Positions 1-5,929 of a stretch of DNA of 5,929 nucleotides are shown piece by piece. Below the pieces are notes generated by a model. It ran no database searches. It saw only the letters and a list, made by a program, of their open reading frames with translations, and was not told the DNA's origin. The stretch covers positions 1 through 5,929 of the forward strand of contig JAHEJH010000112.1 in assembly GCA_024638905.1 (NCBI GenBank), in the 5' to 3' direction. The stretch is from Luminiphilus sp. (lineage in GTDB: Bacteria > Pseudomonadota > Gammaproteobacteria > Pseudomonadales > Halieaceae). Made by a program: the position numbers and the translations under genes. Each line of letters opens with the position of its first letter. Position 1 is the first letter of the stretch.

Positions 1-943
1 CTTTGACAATAGCGTCCTCTGAAATACCGAGTTCTGCACAGAGCGCCGCGGCACCCGCTGCATTCTGGGCGTTGTGGAGTCCGGGCATGTTGACGGTCAG
101 CGCCAATGGCGCAGCATCGTGGGGGCGGATGAGCTCAAAGTGACTGCACAGGCCCTCGCTCCGGTAATTATCCAATCGGTAATCGGCATCAGCGTGGCGC
201 CCATAGGTCACCACCTGCCGGGACAGTTCAGGGATTAAATCGCGCACCCCTTTGTCATCCAGACACATGACAGCGGGCCCATAAAAGGGCAGGTTGTGCA
301 GGAAACCGTTGAAGGCCTGCACGTAGCGGCTCATATCTCCCTCGTAATGCTCCATATGGTCAGCTTCAATGTTGGTGACCAGCGCCATCATGGGTTGCAG
401 ATGCAGAAATGAAGCGTCGCTCTCGTCCGCTTCAACCACCAGAAACTGCCCCTCACCCAGGGCCGCGTTGGCGCCCGCTTGATTGAGGAGGCCACCAATC
501 ACAAAAGTCGGATCCTCGCCTGCCTCACCGAGAATGGCGGCGATCAGGCTTGTGGTAGTGGTCTTGCCGTGGGTTCCCGCAACAGCAATGCCGAAGCGGT
601 AACGCATGAGTTCTGCCAACATTTCCGCACGCGGCACCACGGGGATCCGCTGCTGACGTGCCGCCGTGCGTTCAGGGTTGTCCTCAGGCACGGCGGCTGA
701 CACTACGAGCACGTCGGCGCCTGCTATGTGCTCAGCCTCGTGACCGATGTGTACGGTAATGCCCAAGGAGCGCAGTCTCACCACCACTGAGCTCTCCGCT
801 CGATCAGAGCCTGTCACCGTGTAGCCCAGGCCGGCGAGCACCTCGGCAATACCACTCATGCCAGCACCACCGATCCCCACCATAAAGATGTGACGAATAC
901 GGCCCATGCCCGTCATAACGGGGCGCGGCTCAACCACTTGCAT
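1..943 (-). CDS. murC: UDP-N-acetylmuramate--L-alanine ligase MurC (partial, 3' end outside window)
   Basis: Cytoplasmic ATP-dependent ligase that adds L-alanine to UDP-MurNAc, the first amino acid of the peptidoglycan stem. I translated 314 codons by hand from the ATG at 943 to the window edge, with no stop or frameshift. Visible motifs are the N-terminal nucleotide-sugar binding loop GIGGAGMSGIAEVL (residues 23-36), the ATP P-loop GTHGKTTTT (123-131), EADESDASF (171-179), TNIEADHM (190-197) and NMPGLHNAQN (285-294). This is close to E. coli and Pseudomonas MurC, which are about 480-490 residues, so roughly the last third is missing, essentially the C-terminal ligase domain. The start at 943 is chosen because AGGGGGG lies 6 bases upstream; in-frame ATGs at 916 and 907 lack such a site. 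The start lies inside the end of murG (14-base overlap), so translation is probably coupled. Identification is very secure; the exact start is fairly secure. Confidence 0.97.
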   Translation of the reverse strand, partial: MQVVEPRPVMTGMGRIRHIFMVGIGGAGMSGIAEVLAGLGYTVTGSDRAESSVVVRLRSLGITVHIGHEAEHIAGADVLVVSAAVPEDNPERTAARQQRIPVVPRAEMLAELMRYRFGIAVAGTHGKTTTTSLIAAILGEAGEDPTFVIGGLLNQAGANAALGEGQFLVVEADESDASFLHLQPMMALVTNIEADHMEHYEGDMSRYVQAFNGFLHNLPFYGPAVMCLDDKGVRDLIPELSRQVVTYGRHADADYRLDNYRSEGLCSHFELIRPHDAAPLALTVNMPGLHNAQNAAGAAALCAELGISEDAIVK

Positions 944-2054
944 GCACCACCCCCCTGAGCACTTCAACAACGCGATGAGTGGCGTCGGGCGCGGCAAACT
1001 CGCTCGCCGCGCTCGACAATTGGGTCAGCGACGAGGGTGAGGCAAGCCAATCGGTCAGCAATCCTGCAAGGCGCTCTGGTGTCGCCTCTGGTTGAGGTAG
1101 CAGCACTGCCGCACCCGCGTCCGCCAAAACCCGCGCGTTCTGGGTCTGATGGTCATCAATAGCATGTGGCAGCGGGATCAATATTGCCGGGGTGCCAGTT
1201 GCCGCGAGCTCCGACACCGTCAAGGCACCGGCTCGCGCAATCACAATATCCGCCCAGGCGTACGCCGCTGGCATGTCGTCAATAAAGTCGTCGCAACGCC
1301 TCTCATTAAGCGGGCTATCGATCCATGCCGCATCGGCCTCGGCACGATTGCGCTCGCCGCACTGCTGCCAGAGCGACAGCGATTGACCGAGCCCCCGGTC
1401 CATTAACAGTTGTGCCACCGGAGGCAGTAACGCGTTCAAGGGTGCAGCACCGAGGCTGCCTCCCAATACCAACACTCTGAGTGGACGCTCTGCGGAAAAG
1501 GCCAACAACTGGCTAAGCTCGCCTCGGTCGACCGGTGTCAGCGTTTGGCGCACGGGATTCCCGACCACTTCGGCCTTCCGGTCTGCGGCAAATCCACCGG
1601 GCAACCCACAGAGCACCCGGCGCGCCAGTGGCGCTAACCAGCGATTGGTCGTCCCCGCAACCGAATTCTGTTCGTGGATCACCAGTGGGCGCCGTGTTAA
1701 CCACGCAGCGAGTCCCGCAGGTCCGGCTGCATAGCCGCCCATACCGAGCACTACGTCAGGCTTTACGCGCCGCATAATTGAGAGGGACTGCCAGAGCGCC
1801 GCGGCCAAGCGGAGCGCACCCTGCACCCGCGCCATCCAATTTTTGCCACGTATTCCGGAGACGCTGAGGTGATGTAACGGCAATCCGGCGGCGGGGACCA
1901 AGCGCTGCTCAATACCGCGCTCTGTACCGACCCAGTCCACCGACCAGCCCAACTCCGTCAAGAGCCCGGCCACGGCCAGAGCAGGATAGACGTGCCCACC
2001 CGTTCCCCCTGCAGCGATGAGGGCACGCCCCGATATTGAAGGTAGGGCGCTCAC
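930..2054 (-). CDS. murG: UDP-GlcNAc:lipid I N-acetylglucosaminyltransferase MurG
   Basis: Peripheral membrane GT-B glycosyltransferase on the inner face of the cytoplasmic membrane. It transfers GlcNAc from UDP-GlcNAc to lipid I, giving lipid II. The product is 374 residues, against 355 in E. coli. N-domain motifs are GGTGGHVYPAL (16-26), GMGGYAAGP (104-112), HEQNSVAGTTNR (127-138) and GNPVR (165-169). C-domain motifs are GGSLGA (198-203), FIDDM (257-261), RAGALTVSE (274-282, with the acidic residue expected to contact the UDP-GlcNAc ribose) and PLPHAIDDHQTQNA (294-307). One departure: the usual HQ.G turn in the C domain reads QQCG (230-233). The start codon is GTG, sharing GTGA with the ftsW stop, with AGAGGG 7 bases upstream. 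The 3' end overlaps murC by 14 bases. The protein looks full length and functional. Confidence 0.98.
   Translation of the reverse strand: MSALPSISGRALIAAGGTGGHVYPALAVAGLLTELGWSVDWVGTERGIEQRLVPAAGLPLHHLSVSGIRGKNWMARVQGALRLAAALWQSLSIMRRVKPDVVLGMGGYAAGPAGLAAWLTRRPLVIHEQNSVAGTTNRWLAPLARRVLCGLPGGFAADRKAEVVGNPVRQTLTPVDRGELSQLLAFSAERPLRVLVLGGSLGAAPLNALLPPVAQLLMDRGLGQSLSLWQQCGERNRAEADAAWIDSPLNERRCDDFIDDMPAAYAWADIVIARAGALTVSELAATGTPAILIPLPHAIDDHQTQNARVLADAGAAVLLPQPEATPERLAGLLTDWLASPSSLTQLSSAASEFAAPDATHRVVEVLRGVVHASG
950..956 (-). promoter_or_regulatory. Probable ribosome binding site of murC (AGGGGGG)
   Basis: AGGGGGG on the minus strand lies 6 bases before the murC ATG at 943, within the last codons of murG. 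It decides between three in-frame ATGs (943, 916, 907), because the other two have C-rich sequence upstream without a Shine-Dalgarno match. Confidence 0.65.
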
Positions 2055-3214
2055 ACTGACGCCCTCTGTTGCAGGCTATCGAAACCCTCAGATGCATCCC
2101 GTAATTGCTGGGCGACACGCAAGACGATGCCCAGCAGCACGCAGCTGACGATCAGGCTTGAGCCGCCATAGCTAACAAATGGGAGCGTCAAGCCTTTGGT
2201 GGGCAACAGACCTGAGCTGGCACCCATGTTGACGAAAACCTGTCCCGCGAACATCAGTGCAGTGCCGAAACAAACATGGGCTTCAAAGTGTTTACACCGA
2301 GTCGCTGCGGCCCAGCCCGTCTGCAGGATGCGGGCGATGAGCAGCGCAAAGAGCACGATCAATGCGGTCGCACCGATCAAACCAGTCTCTTCGGCCCAAA
2401 TCGAAAACACAAAGTCTGTGTGAGCCTCAGGCAGGTAAAACAACTTTTGTACGCTGTTGCCCAAGCCGACACCCAACCACTCTCCCTGACCAAAAGCGAT
2501 CAACGACTGGATCAACTGGAAACCTGAGCCGAACGGATCTGCCCACGGATCCTGATAAGCGGTCAGACGTTGCAAGCGGTAAGGCGCGCTGAGAATCAAG
2601 CCGGTGAAGACGACAGCAACTGACAACAGCATGGCGAGCACGTAAAGCAATCTGGCACCGGCTAAAAACATCATGCCCACAACCATGCCCATGATGATGA
2701 CAGTGGCGCCGAAATCGGGCTCCAGCAGCAACAAAAGTGAGACAACGGCCAGGATGCCGATCAATCGCGCGAGGCCGCCCCAATGGTGCCGCACCGCCTC
2801 TTCCTGCCTGACCAGGTATCCCGCCGCATAGAGCAGCAGCGCCAGCTTGGCGATCTCTGATGGTTGCACCGTAATGGGGCCCAGCGGCAACCATCGCTGG
2901 GCACCGTTTACTTCACGACCAATGCCGGGCATCAGCACCAAAATCAATAGTGCAAAGGCAAAGAACAGCATCCATGGAGACAGTCGCTGCAGCGTTTCGA
3001 GCGGAAGCATGTACGCCAGCCCACCCGCAGTCAGACCGGCGAGTAAATACAGGGCATGCCGCTCAGTGTGATGCCAAGGGTTGTTGAAATGGAAATCGCT
3101 GTACTCAATCGATGCCGAGGCGATGGCGATCAAACCGATACTCACCAACACGGCGCCGAGCATCAGCAAGAGGGGATCCCCTCGATAGATCGTAAAGGAG
3201 GCGCCGCGGATCAT
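2051..3214 (-). CDS. ftsW: Septal peptidoglycan glycosyltransferase FtsW (SEDS family)
   Basis: Polytopic inner-membrane protein of the SEDS (shape, elongation, division, sporulation) family. With its class B PBP partner FtsI it polymerises lipid II at the division septum. The product is 387 residues with about ten hydrophobic segments, the first starting near residue 14. Signature stretches are GREVNGAQRWLPLG (99-112), QPSEIAK (117-123), EPDFGAT (165-171), LPEAHTDFVFS (261-271) and GLLPTKGLTLPFVSYGGSS (335-353). Asp267 in HTDF matches the aspartate known to be catalytic in SEDS polymerases. Position between murD and murG favours FtsW over its paralogue RodA. E. coli FtsW is 414 residues with a longer cytoplasmic N terminus; here that tail is only about 13 residues. 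The ATG overlaps the murD stop (ATGA), with GGAG 8 bases upstream inside the murD end. The 3' end shares 4 bases with murG. Confidence 0.97.
   Translation of the reverse strand: MIRGASFTIYRGDPLLLMLGAVLVSIGLIAIASASIEYSDFHFNNPWHHTERHALYLLAGLTAGGLAYMLPLETLQRLSPWMLFFAFALLILVLMPGIGREVNGAQRWLPLGPITVQPSEIAKLALLLYAAGYLVRQEEAVRHHWGGLARLIGILAVVSLLLLLEPDFGATVIIMGMVVGMMFLAGARLLYVLAMLLSVAVVFTGLILSAPYRLQRLTAYQDPWADPFGSGFQLIQSLIAFGQGEWLGVGLGNSVQKLFYLPEAHTDFVFSIWAEETGLIGATALIVLFALLIARILQTGWAAATRCKHFEAHVCFGTALMFAGQVFVNMGASSGLLPTKGLTLPFVSYGGSSLIVSCVLLGIVLRVAQQLRDASEGFDSLQQRASV
2062..2067 (-). promoter_or_regulatory. Probable ribosome binding site of murG (AGAGGG)
   Basis: AGAGGG on the minus strand lies 7 bases before the murG GTG at 2054, inside the end of ftsW. 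It supports the GTG as the start even though GTG is the weaker initiator, and with the GTGA overlap it points to coupled translation with ftsW. Confidence 0.65.
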
Positions 3215-4569
3215 GCCGCCAACTCCAGTGCCGCCACCGCTGCCTGAAATCGCTCGCCACGCTCAACGTAGCTGGTAAACATGTCAAAACTCGCGCACGC
3301 GGGCGACAGCAAAACAATATCCCCGGGTTGAGCGGCTGCCGCACTCAGATTGACGGCGTCCTCAAGGGTGGGCATCACATCAATCGGCGCATCCTGACCA
3401 AGGTGGGCACAAATCTCCGCCGTGGCCTCACCCATGACCAGCAACCGCACGTCGATTTGAGCAAGCACGGGCTTGAGCAAAGAGAAATCCTGCCCTTTCC
3501 CTTGTCCGCCGATGATCAGCCAGATTTGCCCCGCGCCGGCCAGGCCCTCCAGCGCGGCCGACGTCGCACCGATATTGGTGCCTTTGCTGTCATCGATGAA
3601 GCGTACGCCATTGATCTGGCCGATCAACTCGCAGCGATGAGGCAGACCGCGGTACTGCTTTGCTCCCTCAATCAATCCCTCCATAGGCATGTTTAGCGCA
3701 CTGCCCAGCGCCAGCGCCGCCAGCACATTCAGGTGGTTATGCCTGCCCGCCAGCTGGAGCTCATCGGTGCACACCAGTCTCTCCGGGCCTCGGCATAGCC
3801 AGGTCACGCTATCACGCTCGAGGAGGCCAAACTCTTTGAGATCAGGCTCTCCAGATCGCCACCAGGTGACCGGCGTCTCTTCTGGGACCAGTGGGATAGT
3901 GAGCGGGTCATCCCGATTCGCCACCACATGTCCCACTTGCTTGTGAATGGCATGCTTGGCGCGGTGATAATCCGTGAGCGACGCGTAGCGGTCGAGGTGA
4001 TCGGCGCTGATATTGAGGACTGTCGCCAGATTCAAACCCAGCGCTTCAGACCGCTCCAACTGAAAACTTGATAACTCGAGCACATACAACTCGGGCTCGT
4101 CCGCCAGCAGATCCAAAGCCGGGCGACCCAGATTCCCTCCTACGGCGACTTTCACACCACAGGCGGCAATCATGGCCCCGAGTATCGACGTGACAGTGGA
4201 TTTGCCATTGGAGCCGGTAATGCCCACCACTGGCGCCTTAGCCGCCTCCACGAACAAATCAATATCGCCTCGCACTCGACAACCTTGACCACGGGCTCTC
4301 TCGACCAGCGGATGATCAAGCGCCACCCCGGGACTCACGATCATTTCAGTGCACTCGTCGGCAAAAGCCGCATCAACGTCACCGAAAGCAGCGCTATCCA
4401 CATCGATATCGGCTACCGCCACAGGATTGTCAGCAAGCTCTGCCCGGGTATCGACGGCTGCGAAGGCAACGCCTTGCTGGCGCCACCAGCGGGCGACTGA
4501 CTGTCCCGTAGCGCCGAGACCGAAAATCACGCGTCTCTCTGAGCTGGCAATGGTCGCGTTCGTCATCAT
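3211..4569 (-). CDS. murD: UDP-N-acetylmuramoyl-L-alanine--D-glutamate ligase MurD
   Basis: Cytoplasmic ATP-dependent Mur ligase that adds D-glutamate to UDP-MurNAc-L-Ala. The product is 452 residues, against 438 in E. coli. Domain 1 has the nucleotide-sugar binding loop GLGATG (17-22) and SPGVALDHP (79-87). Domain 2 has the P-loop GSNGKST (119-125), ELSSFQLE (165-172), NISADHLDRY (186-195), a lysine at 205 aligned with the carbamylated lysine of E. coli MurD, and GRHNHLN (275-281). Domain 3 has RGLPHRCE (307-314), DDSKGTN (326-332), and the D-Glu/C-terminal motif LLSPACASFDMF (420-431) followed by ERGERF (436-441). These distinguish MurD from MurC, MurE and MurF. Two ATGs stand in tandem (4569 and 4566); 4569 is taken because GGTGA, overlapping the mraY stop, sits 7 bases before it. 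The gene begins 7 bases after mraY and ends in a 4-base overlap with ftsW. No missing key residue is seen. Confidence 0.98.
   Translation of the reverse strand: MMTNATIASSERRVIFGLGATGQSVARWWRQQGVAFAAVDTRAELADNPVAVADIDVDSAAFGDVDAAFADECTEMIVSPGVALDHPLVERARGQGCRVRGDIDLFVEAAKAPVVGITGSNGKSTVTSILGAMIAACGVKVAVGGNLGRPALDLLADEPELYVLELSSFQLERSEALGLNLATVLNISADHLDRYASLTDYHRAKHAIHKQVGHVVANRDDPLTIPLVPEETPVTWWRSGEPDLKEFGLLERDSVTWLCRGPERLVCTDELQLAGRHNHLNVLAALALGSALNMPMEGLIEGAKQYRGLPHRCELIGQINGVRFIDDSKGTNIGATSAALEGLAGAGQIWLIIGGQGKGQDFSLLKPVLAQIDVRLLVMGEATAEICAHLGQDAPIDVMPTLEDAVNLSAAAAQPGDIVLLSPACASFDMFTSYVERGERFQAAVAALELAA
3223..3226 (-). promoter_or_regulatory. Probable ribosome binding site of ftsW (GGAG)
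   Basis: GGAG on the minus strand lies 8 bases before the ftsW ATG at 3214, inside the last codons of murD. Together with the ATGA stop/start overlap it supports both the chosen start and coupled translation of ftsW after murD. Confidence 0.65.
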
Positions 4570-4576
4570 CCGTCCG

Positions 4577-4581
4577 TCACC
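4577..4581 (-). promoter_or_regulatory. Probable ribosome binding site of murD (GGTGA)
   Basis: GGTGA on the minus strand matches part of the extended Shine-Dalgarno sequence and lies 7 bases before the first of two tandem ATGs (4569). It contains the mraY TGA stop, so ribosomes finishing mraY are placed directly on the murD start. The match is modest. Confidence 0.5.
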
Positions 4582-5659
4582 GCAGCTTCAACGTAGCGAG
4601 CCCAAATAGCACGAGCATCACAGTGATAATCCAGAACCGGACGATCACCCGAGGCTCGGGCCATCCTTTGAGTTCGAAATGATGATGAATGGGCGCCATG
4701 CGGAAGACCCGCTTGCCCGTCAACTTGAACGAGCCGACCTGAATGATCACCGACAGAGTCTCCAGCACGAAGATGCCGCCCATAATGAAAAGCACGATCT
4801 CGTGCCGGGTCATTACCGCGACAATGCCCAGCGCAGCGCCTAGTGCCAGCGCGCCGACATCGCCCATAAAAATCATGGCTGGGTAGGTGTTGAACCACAG
4901 AAACCCAAGGCCGGCTCCGGCAATCGCACCGCAGAACACCATCAGTTCGCCTGTCCCGGGCAGATAGGCAATGTTGAGATACTCGGCAAATTCAACGTGT
5001 CCGGCGAGATAGGCGATCACACCCAGACCCGTCGCCACCATCACCGTAGGCATAATGGCGAGACCGTCCAGACCGTCTGTCAGATTCACCGCGTTGCTCG
5101 AGCCAACCACCACAAAATAACTAAACGGCACGAACAGCCAGCCCATTGCGAACGCCACATCTTTAAAGAAGGGCACATAGAGGGCCGTTTCTTCAGGCAG
5201 CAGAGCGGTATCAAACAGATACAGTGCGATGCCGAAGGCAAACAGCGACTGCCAAAGATACTTCCAGCGGGCGGGCAAGCCTCGCGTGTCTTTGCGGACC
5301 ACCTTCCGATAATCATCAACCCAACCGATCCCACCGAAGGCCACAGTGGTGATCAGCGCAACCCATACATAGCGGCTGCCCAAATCTGCCCACAAGACGG
5401 TGGATCCCAATACGGTGACAAGAATTAAGGCCCCGCCCATAGTGGGCGTGCCGGCTTTTTGCAAATGAGATTGCGGCCCTTCTTCACGGATTGTCTGGCC
5501 AATCTGCAACTGATTAAGGCGCTCAATCACATAGGGACCGACCACCATGGAGATGGCCAGCGCCGTGCAGGCTGCGAGAATGCCTCGCAGCGTCAGGTAC
5601 TGGAATACGGCAAATCCCGGATCAATGGCGAGCAGCTGCTCGCTCAACCACATCAGCAT
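4577..5659 (-). CDS. mraY: Phospho-N-acetylmuramoyl-pentapeptide-transferase MraY
   Basis: Integral inner-membrane enzyme that transfers phospho-MurNAc-pentapeptide from UDP to undecaprenyl phosphate, making lipid I and releasing UMP. The protein from the ATG at 5659 is 360 residues, the same length as E. coli MraY, and starts MLMWLSEQ where E. coli has MLVWLAEH. The open frame extends 25 codons upstream to 5734, but that stretch is murF coding sequence in another frame and is rejected as N terminus. Family motifs are GTPTMGG (70-76), the DDYRK aspartate pair (Asp115, Asp116), NAVNLTDGLDGLA (189-201), FMGDVG with catalytic Asp267, the histidine triplet HHH (325-327) and ELKGWPEPRV (329-338). 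About ten membrane segments are expected and hydrophobicity fits. The start overlaps the murF end by 7 bases, and a run of seven G (5667-5673, minus strand) lies 7 bases upstream as the likely ribosome binding site. Confidence 0.98.
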   Translation of the reverse strand: MLMWLSEQLLAIDPGFAVFQYLTLRGILAACTALAISMVVGPYVIERLNQLQIGQTIREEGPQSHLQKAGTPTMGGALILVTVLGSTVLWADLGSRYVWVALITTVAFGGIGWVDDYRKVVRKDTRGLPARWKYLWQSLFAFGIALYLFDTALLPEETALYVPFFKDVAFAMGWLFVPFSYFVVVGSSNAVNLTDGLDGLAIMPTVMVATGLGVIAYLAGHVEFAEYLNIAYLPGTGELMVFCGAIAGAGLGFLWFNTYPAMIFMGDVGALALGAALGIVAVMTRHEIVLFIMGGIFVLETLSVIIQVGSFKLTGKRVFRMAPIHHHFELKGWPEPRVIVRFWIITVMLVLFGLATLKLR

Positions 5660-5929
5660 GGTGTAGCCCCCCCAGAAGTCAGAAGCCACGCAACGGTGTG
5701 CTCCAAACCGGCTCCCCGCGACCCCTTCACCCAAATGGTGTGCTCAGCGGGCAAGGCGGGAAAATCGCTCTGCAAGGCCGCCTGATCGTCAAAGCACAGG
5801 GCGTCGCGCCCGAAAGCCTCTGCCGCAGGCGATGCCTCACTGCCCACTGTGATCAGCTGGTCTATGCCGAGCTGCCTCGCGTTACGCCCGACTTCCTGAT
5901 GAAGCGACTGACTGTCCTCCCCCAGCTCA
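5653..5929 (-). CDS. murF: UDP-MurNAc-tripeptide--D-Ala-D-Ala ligase MurF (partial, C-terminal end only)
   Basis: Cytoplasmic Mur ligase that adds the D-Ala-D-Ala dipeptide, completing the UDP-MurNAc-pentapeptide used by MraY. Only the last 91 codons and the TGA stop (5655-5653) lie in the window, reading in frame from 5928; base 5929 belongs to a split codon. The fragment begins ELGEDSQSLHQEVG, matching the AELG.ES...H..VG stretch of the C-terminal domain of E. coli MurF. It ends with VKGSRGAGLE (fragment residues 67-76), the conserved KGSR motif near the MurF C terminus, and a final cysteine, as in E. coli MurF. That protein is about 452 residues, so roughly the last fifth is seen. A GTG at 5847 is an internal valine, not a start. 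The 3' end overlaps mraY by 7 bases. Identity rests on the C-terminal motif plus position directly before mraY. Confidence 0.95.
   Translation of the reverse strand, partial: ELGEDSQSLHQEVGRNARQLGIDQLITVGSEASPAAEAFGRDALCFDDQAALQSDFPALPAEHTIWVKGSRGAGLEHTVAWLLTSGGATPC
5667..5673 (-). promoter_or_regulatory. Probable ribosome binding site of mraY (G7 run)
   Basis: On the minus strand seven consecutive G sit 7 bases before the mraY ATG at 5659. There is no better AGGAG-like match nearby, so this run is the likely Shine-Dalgarno contact, and it supports the start at 5659. The run lies inside the last codons of murF (Gly-Gly in SGGATPC). Its role is inferred from position and purine content. Confidence 0.6.

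Noticed and set aside
3..8. TTGACA-like -35 box on the plus strand near the window start
   Set aside because: It is inside murC on the antisense strand, with no convincing -10 element and no plus-strand gene to serve.
2427..2894. Minus-strand open frame of 155 codons within ftsW
   Set aside because: It is in another frame of ftsW, Arg/Gly/Ala-rich without membrane segments or motifs; the FtsW frame has all the family motifs.
3328..3696. Plus-strand open frame of 122 codons opposite murD
   Set aside because: It is antisense to conserved MurD C-terminal coding sequence, with no family resemblance and no independent gene context.
4997..5428. Plus-strand open frame of 143 codons opposite mraY
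   Set aside because: It lies wholly antisense to mraY, its translation is rich in His, Arg and Gln with no recognisable domain, and it fits a chance frame in GC-rich coding DNA.
5660..5734. A 25-codon N-terminal extension of MraY starting at 5734
   Set aside because: The extension overlaps murF coding sequence and has no MraY homology; starting at 5659 gives exactly the E. coli length and N terminus.
5653..5847. A separate 64-residue gene starting at GTG 5847
   Set aside because: The frame continues upstream to the window edge with clear MurF sequence, so this is only the tail of murF.
1..5929. A hidden novel system in the window
   Set aside because: Practically every base is accounted for by six intact dcw genes in the standard order; there is no unexplained gene, repeat array or intergenic region longer than 7 bases.

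Overview
The window is a contiguous piece of a bacterial division and cell wall (dcw) cluster, read entirely from the minus strand. In transcription order, from high to low coordinates, it holds murF (3' end only), mraY, murD, ftsW, murG and murC (5' part only). This is the same order as in Escherichia coli and Pseudomonas. The proteins look gammaproteobacterial: MraY is 360 residues with the E. coli-type N terminus, and the MurG motifs GGSLGA and PLPHAIDDHQ and the MurC motif NMPGLHN are Pseudomonas-like. The GC content looks fairly high by eye. A marine or soil gammaproteobacterium outside the Enterobacteriaceae is a reasonable guess; genus cannot be told from this sequence.

Layout: murF tail (5929-5653), mraY (5659-4577), murD (4569-3211), ftsW (3214-2051), murG (2054-930), murC start (943-1). 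Packing is extreme. murF and mraY overlap by 7 bases, mraY and murD are 7 bases apart, murD/ftsW and ftsW/murG each share 4 bases (ATGA and GTGA), and murG/murC overlap by 14 bases. No intergenic stretch exceeds 7 bases, and I see no terminator, promoter, RNA gene, repeat, mobile element or CRISPR. The genes are almost certainly one transcript with translational coupling.

Together the genes cover most of peptidoglycan precursor synthesis and its use at the septum. MurC adds L-Ala and MurD adds D-Glu to UDP-MurNAc, and MurF adds D-Ala-D-Ala. MraY moves phospho-MurNAc-pentapeptide onto undecaprenyl phosphate (lipid I), MurG adds GlcNAc (lipid II), and FtsW polymerises lipid II at the division site.

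All six reading frames are intact and carry the expected catalytic motifs. I found no previously undescribed system here. The points worth a second look are small: G-run ribosome binding sites in front of mraY and murC, a substitution in a usually conserved MurG motif, the overlap chain and its GTG start, and a short FtsW N terminus.
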